Source of the DNA: Phylloscopus collybita
Lineage: Eukaryota; Chordata; Aves; Passeriformes; Phylloscopidae
Reading direction: 5' to 3'
Assembly: GCA_027886175.1 (NCBI GenBank)
Contig: JAJNNQ010000006.1
Coordinates: 4,154,001 to 4,218,000, forward strand
Length of the DNA stretch: 64,000 nucleotides
Part shown: positions 24,640-34,560 of the stretch, piece by piece
Layout: every line of letters begins with the position of its first letter
Numbering within the stretch: position 1 is the first letter of the stretch
Program-made: the position numbers and the translations under genes
The notes under the pieces: model-generated
Databases searched by the model: none
What the model was told of the DNA's origin: nothing
Seen by the model: only the letters and a program-made list of their open reading frames with translations

Positions 24640-27452
24640 TATCTGAACAAGCCAATCCTACTCCTCTCAAGAAGATAAATATTTTATTTTGCAGTTTTCG
24701 GTCTCCCCAGCCTGGGACCTTAAGTTGTTATACTGGGATAAATAGAAGGGGGATTGAATCAATAGAAAAGGCTAAGGTATGTTTTCATCTGGAACTGCTA
24801 TCATAAAAATGGTATTGTGAGGCTGTAGCTGAAGTTTTTAATGTTAATTATTTTTTAAGACTGGTGTTCTTAGAAAATAATCTAATGGAGCATAAGCCGT
24901 TCTGTAGTGCATTTCAAAATATAGTTTTGACTTTTAAAGGGAGAGAGAATGAGAAGCCTAATCGGAATCAAATTGTTTGCCTTCTTATAGAAAATATCTG
25001 TTGACTGGACCATAATAGCTCTTTTCAATCTATATTCAATTATCTGTTAAAAGCAGCTTCTACGTGGCCTGTGTAGCATAGTATTCTGGTGATCACAGGC
25101 CTAAAATTACTACTCTAAATGGATGTCTTACAAGAGAATATATACGATGATCCCCTTTTCAGAAAAGAAATAGATGGTAGAGCCATCCCACAGCAAGATC
25201 TACTTATGTTTGCAGGAAACAAATTATAATTCTCAAAAGAATTATTCTGTTCCTTGTTGGCTTTGTAACCTAGCTACAATTACCTGAAATGGCATAAATG
25301 ACACACACAAGTCAGAAATATTTACTCAGATTATAGAGAAGTTAAATATTCCAACAATGAAAATTGTAAGAATATTTTGGATTCAGAAATGTTTTCCTGC
25401 AGCAGAGATTTAAATGTCAATGTGGGGCAAAATAAGTGCATTTTTTTTTTTTTTGCCACATGCAGGTACCGTAGTTAACCACCTCTTGCTTTCAGCAGTC
25501 ATAGGATGGTAAACAAGAGGAAAGGGGTGTTTATATTCAGAGAGTTATACATGTATATGTGTATCATCTACATCAATAGAATCAATATTGTGACTGCCCC
25601 TGCTGAGAAAATCATCTGTATTAAAAAACAGAAAAGTAAAGAAATCAAATGTAAACACAACAGAAACTTTTAGAAAGAGAAAGCTTATTGCTGAAAGCAA
25701 AATTTTAAGGTGTATAAGGGTCTCTAGATTGTAAGTAATGGAAGTTCTTTCCTAATGAACTATTCAAATCTTTAAGGAGCAATTGACAACACCAATCATA
25801 AGGTTGTTTCAGTGTTATTACTGTCAGTGTTATTACATGCCCATGTTGTGGTCATGGTGTTCAAGGATTCTGTTTCTTTTTATAAAACATAACACTCTTG
25901 GGTAACTGGTCTCATTTAGATTCAGCTATGATGAGAAACAATTGTATATTGTATAATAAAGCCTTACTTTTTTTCCTAGCTTGATTTACTACTTTCACAG
26001 GGAAATGAAATGTAGGCTCTTTTTTTTACCCCCATTCTAACAAGCTGTGTAAGCTAAAGTGAGCAGGGGAATGTGGTAGTCTATGCTATGATTTGTCTGC
26101 TCTGTTCTTTCATGGCTACAGTCCTTGCCTTGCAGCATACTTTGTTCTTCCTGGGAGACCTTATATGAGGCAGCATGCTTTAAGGCTGCCTACAGGGTGG
26201 CTGTGACTGGGGGTTGTGACTGCTAATAAAATGTTCACTATAGTCTTACCTCTCAGGTTTTTTGGTAGCAAAGGTAAATGGGTTGAAGTTGTTCTATATA
26301 GGAAGTGAGCAAGTTTTTTAAAGGAAAAAAAGAGAAAATATCTTGTTTCAAATGAAACAGAATTAATGTGGTATTTTTAAACAGTGCCCTTATCAGCAAG
26401 CAAATGAAAGATTTTGGTAGAAAAAAAAAGACCAAAAAACAAATAGTAATTTTCTAGCAATTCAAGACCAAGGAAGAAAAAAATGTGATATTAAAATATT
26501 AGTCTGGATATATGTAAGTAATTAGAATGACTCTATGATTATAAACAATCATAGAGTTTAGAGTTAAGTGATGAAGAAGTGAACAGACTATAAGTATTAG
26601 GGGGTGTTTAATTTTGTATTTTTAATCATAACACCTCATAGGTCCTTTCTTTCCTAATTTTTAACATAAGACATTGATGATCAATGACGAGGCCTTCAGA
26701 GAAGTAACCTTAAAAAAAGTATGAAGAGCTTGCCTGACCCTGCAAATATCTAGACAGCTTCTTTGCACTTTAGGTATTTCAGAGATGGCTCAATGCCAGC
26801 AAGTTTTGAAAAATCTCATGTCATGACTGTTTTGGTAAGAAATTCTTTTTAGCATTTCTGAGGTTCTGAGGTTCCTGTTTCCCCGCCTCTCTTGCCATTC
26901 TATCTTCTTTTTTTTCTTTTTTTTTTTTTTCCCCTTTTCTCCATTCCCTTTCTCTCTTGGCTTCTGACCTAAGACTGAAATCAATTGTTTCCTGCAGCAT
27001 ATGGCACAGACACACTGAGATGAAACAGTTTATCCACCCCTGACCAAACTCAAGAGAACCAGGCAGAGAAAGACACCTGCCAAAGTCATCCAGATGGTAT
27101 CCCAGACCAGGGAAGCAGGCCAGGGCCCAAAGCTGCACCTATTATGCCAACCTGCCTGCTCAAGACCTGCAGATACACCTGACCTGCAGTGACCCCAGTG
27201 TAGAGTAAGCAGAAAATGCATTTTCTGAATCTTCTCATTCTGGTCTTTTAGTGTTTCATTTTTTAAACAAAAATAGTTCTCAGAATAACATGGCTGTATT
27301 TGATGGAGAAATTTTATTCTATTAGTAGTAAAATAATTTAATGAAGCAAGAGAAATTGAGGTCCATTCTCTAAAGTAAGCACAGTTTTCCTTACAAGCAT
27401 GGTGTATATGCATATTTTCAGTATCTACTCCAGTTTAAATACTTTTTTCTTT
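24640..27452. other. Unique AT-rich sequence with one unclassified GC-richer block
   Basis: A T14 run is at 25441-25454, a 12-base direct repeat at 25810-25836 and a T/C-rich patch at about 26908-26942. The segment 26985-27200 is GC-richer and unclassified. No gene is recognised. Confidence 0.55.
26908..26942. repeat. Polypyrimidine (T/C-rich) tract
   Basis: T runs interrupted by single C residues and ending in CCCC. This is simple low-complexity sequence. Confidence 0.8.
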
Positions 27453-27640
27453 TCTTTTTCTTTTTCTTTTTCTTTTTCTTTTTCTTTTTCTTTTTCTTTT
27501 TCTTTTTCTTTTTCTTTTTCTTTTTCTTTTTCTTTTTTTTTCTTTTTCTTTTTCTTTTTCTTTTTCTTTTTCTTTTTCTTTTTCTTTTTCTTTTTCTTTT
27601 TCTTTTTCTTTTTCTTTTTCTTTTTCTTTTTCTTTTTTTT
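27453..27640. repeat. (CTTTTT)n microsatellite, about 30 copies
   Basis: A six-base CTTTTT unit is repeated for about 190 bases, with one longer T run at 27533-27541 and a T8 run closing the array. It is homopyrimidine on the plus strand. A plus open frame of 87 codons here is an artefact. Confidence 0.97.
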
Positions 27641-28457
27641 ATTTTCTGAAAGAGTTAAATAATGGTTTTTTTACTTTGTTGGGTCTACTGCATTCATCAA
27701 ATAACAGTATATTCAGCAATTAACTTATTTCCCTTTTTTCTACTTGATAGAGATTAGTAGGAGATGAAGGTGGTAAAAAAATGAGTGTCATTTTTTTAGT
27801 TTACATGTTAAGAAATGATCTGGAAGTTAACGGATCTGGAGAGCTTGAGGGTTCATATTTGATTTGCTTATAGTTATTGGTTCAGGCCTTTTGCAGTCAT
27901 GTAGCTGTTGAAATTCAATAGTGGTTCTCAGTTTCTAGTAGAGTCAGCATCTAGTTTTTCACCTACCAATTTAATCATAGGTATTTGGGAGTCTGGATCC
28001 ATAAAGAGACTTAAAGTATCACAATGCTGACAATTGTGGAAAACCTAACTTTTAACCTTCCCGCTAAATAGTGGAACCCACAGCCCCAAGTCAGTTTTCA
28101 ACGTTCTCTATGCAATGCATAGAGAGAATTAGGCACATAAAAACTGGCTTTTAAAAAACCCAGAATTTTCAGTAGGAGATTGTTTAATACACCTTTTGTG
28201 AAATATGAAGGCCAACTTGTTGTGTATGTATGCCCTTACTCCTTTCAGACTTTGGCATCTTCCTTTACTCGGATATTTATATGTGATTTTTTTCTTAGGC
28301 TAGTTCATGCACAATTGTTCTTAGCTATATCTGAGATCGAATCTGAGAAAAAGGAAGAATTGGATGTGCAGGAAAGTGAATCTTTTTGACATCTAGAAAA
28401 ATGTAGTGGCCAAGTGTCTACAGACTTGATTTTGAGGTATGTAGTCTAAATCAGCTT
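27641..28457. other. Unique AT-rich sequence with an imperfect hairpin
   Basis: Apart from an imperfect inverted repeat at 28088-28152, no gene or transposon is recognised. Confidence 0.55.
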
Positions 28458-28463
28458 CTTACT
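28458..28463. repeat. Target-site duplication, left copy (CTTACT)
   Basis: The six bases CTTACT precede the LTR and recur exactly at 28755-28760. A 6-bp duplication is typical of ERVK/class II (alpha/beta-type) integration. Confidence 0.75.
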
Positions 28464-28754
28464 TGTAATCACTGCTTGTCATGTTTGGGTTTTCTGAAGT
28501 TCTTTCCCAGGGACCTAAACTGGTAAACAAGGTCACACTTTTTAAACTATCTTGTTTTCCACATTTCTCTCCTAAGGAGGGACTTTGCTTGTTGACCCTT
28601 GGTGTGACCAATGGTTCAAAGGATCCCACCTCTTAGGTGGGCACATGGTAAAAAGGTATAAAAATAAGTTCTGAGAATAAACCAGCCCCTTTTTTTGAGC
28701 ATCAGCCTTCTGAAATCACGAGTCCGTGTCTTTCTTTCGTGTCCAACAGAGACA
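28464..28754 (+). mobile_element. Short ERVK-like solo LTR
   Basis: The 291-bp element begins TGTAATCAC and ends CAGAGACA with an exact 6-bp duplication CTTACT on both sides. A TATA box TATAAAAA is at 28657-28664 and a polyadenylation signal AATAAA at 28676-28681. A GT-rich U5-like stretch, GTCCGTGTCTTTCTTTCGTG, follows at about 28723-28742. The close TATA-to-AATAAA spacing implies a very short R region, as in avian ERVK LTRs. No internal sequence adjoins it. Confidence 0.82.
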
Positions 28755-28760
28755 CTTACT
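28755..28760. repeat. Target-site duplication, right copy (CTTACT)
   Basis: Exact repeat of 28458-28463. Confidence 0.75.
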
Positions 28761-30403
28761 TGCCTCATTCCAGGACTCATCTGAAGTTTTGCCAATACAT
28801 GAAATACTTTACCATGTCACTGTGAAAATAGCAGGACTCTAATCAGGTGACCAGGACACTGTCTTCTGAATCCTGAGTTCTATTACTTGCTCCAGTAAAC
28901 AGTTGTTAATTTTATGCACCATAGCTTGACTTCAAAAGGGCAATTCCAAAAAAGGACTGAAGTTCAAATAAACTTAGTTCTTCAAATGAAGAGAAAATCT
29001 TAGGATATCCAAGAAGAATAAAATGAAAGATGGGAGCAATGAACTATGGAAATTTAAAAGAAGTGTTATACTAAACAGTTTTGAAAAGACATACTGTTCT
29101 TTGCTCAGGGATAAGTAAGATTAAGAGGTTAGAGCATTTAAATACCTTTTACAGAACAGACACAGAGGATGATAATTGCACTGGAAGCAGAAGGCAGACA
29201 CAATTGTTACTAGAGATATATGTCTATTAATAAGAAAGTGTACAAAGAAGCAAGGCACAGAGAATGCAACTCATTCGATCATCAAATGACAGCAGGCAGC
29301 CATTGATGGGCTTCAAGTAAGTACAAACTATTTATAAGAGATTATTTAAGAAACTGAACAGTCAAGAATTAAATAATTCTCATGTTTGAATGTTTTAGGG
29401 GCTCTGAGGAGAGAACAAAAGCAATATTTTAAAAAAGGACAAACTAGTTACCAAGCCCTGAATAAGAAACAATGTCTAGTAACAAACGCAAAGGAGCCAG
29501 TTTGTGACTCAGAGACCTAAAATTTGCTTAATTGTACCTTGTTTGTTCCAAAAGAATCTTGGTACCTCTAAACTGTCATTTTAGAGCTTAAGTTATGTAG
29601 GAATGAAGAAGAAAAGCAAAATCTGTCTGACAGAATTTAGAGGGATTCAGGTGTCATCCTCAATAGGACCATACAAAATATTGATCTAAACCTAGCCATT
29701 GGTACAGGCCACAGTGAGGGCATTCATGATGAATGCCTTGAGTCTGCAAAAGTATATCTGTATTAATTCAAGTACAAGGAACTTTTCCTGGACTGATCCA
29801 GCATACCTGTAACCTTCACTAGGTTGAATGTCTTCTACATGCCTGGGGCAAAGTACTTACTTTCTGTAATTATAAATGTATACCTTCTGTCTCCCTTTAT
29901 AAACCTGAGCAAAGACATAGCTCATCTCTAAACAAAAAGTTCAGTTTTTGCTGAGGATAGGACTATATCTACTTAACTTTTTTCAAGGAGATCCTTCAGT
30001 TTTAATAATCTAGAAGATGGACAGAATAGGCGATATCTGTCAACAATATAGTGTGAGATAACCTACAGAGATTTTCTAATCTTCCAAAAGATTTTTCTCC
30101 ATCCTGCTGAAGAAGGCTGGCAGCACTAGAGGCCTGCCATTCAAACTTAGCTGAAAGTTGATGAGGTGACTCCATTTTTCTCCTATACAAAAGCACTTTG
30201 TACTTTCAACATCTTCTGAAACAACCCAGCCCATCCTCAATCTCATAATTTCTTCTAGTTTTTCTTTGATTTTTCCACATCTCCTAATTTCATCCTATCA
30301 TCATTATATTTCACTTTGAAATTAAGGCATATGCCATCCAGTTTCATTGTTTGTTTCTTGTGGTCTAGAAAGATGATTAAAACAAGCAGGAAAACAGAAA
30401 CAA

Positions 30404-30405
<2 letters not shown>

Positions 30406-30446
<41 letters not shown>
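30406..30446. repeat. T41 homopolymer
   Basis: An uninterrupted run of 41 T residues. On the minus strand it would be an A tail, and a 94-codon minus-strand frame (30457-30741) ends just upstream of it. No AATAAA lies in the expected place and no flanking duplication was found, so a retrocopy is only a possibility. Confidence 0.95.
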
Positions 30447-30453
<7 letters not shown>

Positions 30454-30786
30454 CTGTTAGAAGACAAACCAGATTACTTCTTTTCCACATAGCCTACAAG
30501 ACATGAGAGAAAATGGGACCTTTCCTAATGAAGACACAACTGTTTCACCACTGATTGAATAACCTAACAAGATCACTGCTGGAGCCTTTTCTCCCTTAAA
30601 AGTTAGTTCACCCAGACTGATGGAAGTACAGACCAGCTTTCCAGCTCTGTGATATATTGCAGATGTCTCAGTGTTCCCTATAGACAAAACACAGACATGA
30701 GTCTGTGTAGTGTTACTGTGATTCAGTGTCATCCATGCCATAATGTTCTAAGAGAATGTTTACAACTACAAATAGATGTACACTCC

Positions 30787-30819
30787 TATTTATCTATACC
30801 TCTCAGGTATAGATAAATA
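30787..30819. repeat. Perfect 14-bp inverted repeat, 5-base loop
   Basis: TATTTATCTATACC at 30787-30800 is followed by TCTCA and then its exact reverse complement at 30806-30819. Confidence 0.9.
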
Positions 30820-33800
30820 ATATAAACCAAGCAGGAATAATTTTTAAACCATAAAGGAATCATTTAGGCAGTTACATAATGTCTATAGCTTTCATCCAAC
30901 AAATTAAAAAAAAAAAAAGTAATAAATGTATGTGTTTTATCTGCCAGAGTCTTAAATAACAAAGTATTTCTAAGTTGTCTGAATAATTATTTAATACCTG
31001 TTTCTGTTGTTTGGACCATTTGCACAGTCACAGGATGTTTTTGTTAAAAAAAAGGATTTGCAAGAACTTGAGATTTGCTCAAGACAAAAAATAAACAATT
31101 TGCCATTGCTCCATTAAAGCTGTTAAGAACTTTACACCCTCAAATGCTTTCTAAAGCCAGAAAGGACCTTATATTCTTTCACAATTCTTCATCCTCTGAG
31201 GCTGGTACAGAACAAAGATGAGTCCTGAACATGATCGTTTTTGTATTTGGAACTATCTGCAGCAAAGGAGTGTATTTCACTGGCTAACAAAGGCTAATAA
31301 AACATGCCTACAAAAGTTGAACAAAGTTGTCTGAAGAGCAAAATCTTTCAATATAGCTTACTTAACTTCCATTACACTTTATGTACAGAGCAGAAAGTGC
31401 TTGAGATTCTTCATGCAGCAGATGTAAAAACATCCATCTTATGTCAAGACATGTCATTATGGGGGGTTTTTTTGACTGTTACCATTGTAAATAGACACAC
31501 ACCAATGCATGAAAGAACGTTTTACTGTAACAAGTAAATTGCAATTGAAGAACAATCAGAATCAAGATTTCTTGGTTGAATGTTGAACCTCAGAGTGCTG
31601 CTTTGGCCAATAAGCCCTATTTAATCACTTTCTTGGAGGATTGGGGATCAAACATTGTCCACCTATCACATCACCTTACTGCTGAATTTAGATATAACTG
31701 ATGGTGCCTGAAGATTAGGCCTTGTGTGTCTGACAGAGAATGCAGAGGTATGTTACTAGGCAGCAGAAAACAGAATGGGACTCCCTTCAGTGGCCTTATT
31801 CCTGAGAAGAGATGTTTCCTGAATTAAATGTATCTCAGGAGTGCCTCTGTGTTTCAATTTAGTCAGAAGGGAAGATGGCGCATGAGTCGCAGGATGTGCA
31901 CTGAGACTTTTCAGCTTTAAAGCTGTCATGTTGAGGGAGCCTGCAGAGGCCCTACAGATAAAGCTATGTAAGGCTGACATTTGCTGAATACAGTTCTTAA
32001 TGATCACACTAGATCTCTCTGAAGTCATATGTGATTTGAAAGCTGTGAAAACACCCTGTTAAGGGAAAAGGTAAAAAGCTGTAATGAAGATAAGAGGCAC
32101 CTAACAATTCACATTCTGCATTTTTTGGAAGGAAGTTGTTGCCTGTGATCCCAAAGAACTGAGTGTTGTCAGCTTATTTGAATAATTTTACCAACAAAAT
32201 AACAGAGCTAGTTTTGCCAATTTAAATTCCATCTCACATTCCATTATCTTCTCGATATATAGACAAACACAGAAGATGAAGACCAGTTATTTTGTGAGTC
32301 CTCTTTTGTGAATACACTGCTTGGACTGCAGCTGCCTCTATCTTGGAAATAAAGGAAAGAAAGGAGAGCTGGAGAAATGGGAAAGTAAAGCTTACATCTC
32401 CATTTCTAAAGCATTTCTAAAAGACAGAATTAGGGCAAAGACATGGGTAAAAAAAGTATTTATGCTCACTGTAGCTGTGGTAGAAGAGAATAATTCTTTG
32501 GATATCCAAATGAAATGAAAAAAGAATTTCAGGAAGTAATGGGGGGATGTCAGTGTATTTTCTAAAGAGCTGAAAAAAGAATATGGGAGTAGCAGGTCTT
32601 AACTAAATGATTCATAGTGAGCATTGAACTCTCAATGCAGACTTTATTAGCTGGTGAATCATTTGTGGCACATTTTTGCAGATACATTGTTTGTTTCAAC
32701 AATGGAACCTATTATGTCAGGAAAAGCATCCAAATAGTATTACTCATGATTTTATTTGCTTCTCTCCAGTTTATGTATTTCTTATTGTTTTCTTACCCTA
32801 TGGCTTTTCAGAGTGTTGTGCTGAGACAAATGGGTACATTTTCTTTTAAGTATGTTTTTCCTTCCTTTTGTTTTGTTTTGTCTGCCTGAGAGCTGTAAAA
32901 GAAACAAGTTGTATTTGGGCACAGAGCAATAATAAAACCATTGTACTGTTAGATGTAGTAGCATTAAAGGACATGATGCTATTGCATGTTTGTGATATTT
33001 GGAACCATAGTCTAGAAAATGCAATTCTAAATTTTTGGCTCAGAATAAAATTGCAAAAAATAAAATTAAAAAAAGGGGATAATCTTATCATCTGACACAA
33101 GGATGTATTAAAATTATGCATGCCATATGTCTTAATGATACTAAAAGTAAAATATTTCAAAGAAATTTTCATATAACAATATATCTTTCAATGTCATACC
33201 ACCATCTCAGCAGCAGAATCAGTGAAATTTAGTTCACACCAGATTTTTTAGATGTCAGATTTAGCTTCACTCTTCAATACAGGGGAAAACTGTCTTTTTC
33301 ATCCTACCTCTCTATAAATACCTGCAATTCTCCAGGCTTCCTTCTCTATTGTAACTACTAAAATGCCACTTCACTGCCTATTTACGGATTCCTATATAGG
33401 ATGTTAGGTGGATTTAAACAAAACAACATCAACACTTTCTTTCAGATCATCACAGCACTTCTGAAGTGGATTCCAAAGTTGTACCACAAAGAGTGTATTT
33501 GTTTGAAACACACAGAATATTCTTAGCGAGTGCAACCAAGAGTCCTTTTGGAGGAAAGTAAACTGGATTCTCCATTCCAGTCAGTTGCCAAATGTGCACC
33601 AGAGATTTATAAGGATCAGAACCACCTGCTCCACATTATAATGAGTTTCTTCAACACACACATGTCCTATTAGAAGTATAAGTAGTGTCACAGGTGCTAT
33701 TGCCCACAACCTCTCAACCCTTTAACTAATGAACCTTATTCATTTATTCACACTTCCTTTCACTCAAATGAATTTCGGTCTTTTCACACATTTGTAGCTT

Positions 33801-33959
33801 AGTGATATCTTGAAGATTTTGTCTCACTCTGTTTTATTATTTCCCCTTTATTAGTGCTGTATTTACAAAAATTCAACATGGTCCCAGATGAGTTCCTGAG
33901 GAAGTGACAGCATCAAAAGTTATGCATCAGTACGATAACTTTGTGCAACTATCTAACTG

Positions 33960-34560
33960 CCAGTAGGTAGGCAAAAAAATATGTCTCAATTCATCTCAGA
34001 AGATGAAGACCCTGTTTATTAAGGCTTAGTAGAAGCACCACACTTTGGATGCAATGCAGAAGATGCTCATTGATTACAAGCTCTCAAACTGACCTTCGTG
34101 GTGGAGGGTACCACCGGCACCACTGCCTGACTGCATGCTCACACCTGAGGTCTTGAGATCCCCATAGGAAAAGAAGTTTAGGAACCAGTGTAGCGTGCTT
34201 TATTGTTCTCATTTCTCATTGAGGACAAAAGCACATCTACAGATACCTTTCCTGCTTGCTCCCTGCCACAGATTGTATCAGGAAACCCCTGTGTGAAGAC
34301 TCCAGTTTTCAGCCTGAAAAGAAATTGTGGTGCTCTTCTGTACCTGTCATTGTTACATGTGCAGTGGGAGGGAGGAATGACAGCCCTGGTATCGGAGTTG
34401 CAGAGAGATGACACATAGTACTGAATCATAAAGGCTGTTTTGTCTTTATAAGCTGTTCTGAGGCTCTGAGCTGTGAGGGAATCTTCTGCTTGGAATTTAG
34501 GTATGTCAAAAAACACCTGCCCAGACTATGCTCTCTGTGAATCTAATTCATCCCCAATAC
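33960..34560. other. Unclassified GC-richer block
   Basis: The block is GC-richer than its surroundings. It carries a 112-codon minus-strand frame (34178-34516) overlapping a 71-codon plus frame (34203-34418). On the minus strand there are a TATAAAG near 34443 and AATAAA words near 34204 and 34018, so a decayed LTR is conceivable. I found no convincing TG..CA ends or duplication. The peptides match nothing I know. Confidence 0.3.

Larger units (their letters stand above)
28761..33959. other. Unique AT-rich intergenic sequence
   Basis: About 5.2 kb with no recognisable repeat family. It contains a T41 run (30406-30446), a perfect 14-bp inverted repeat (30787-30819) and an A12 run near 30907. 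Open frames are 108 codons or shorter and show no familiar domain. Confidence 0.55.

Noticed and set aside
23948..24670. Minus-strand frames of 141, 96 and 81 codons
   Set aside because: They lie inside or overlap the edges of the solo LTR at 23875-24634, which is non-coding, and no Gag, Pol or Env motif is present.
27399..27662. Phe/Ser-rich 87-codon frame
   Set aside because: It is an artefact of the CTTTTT array and poly-T.
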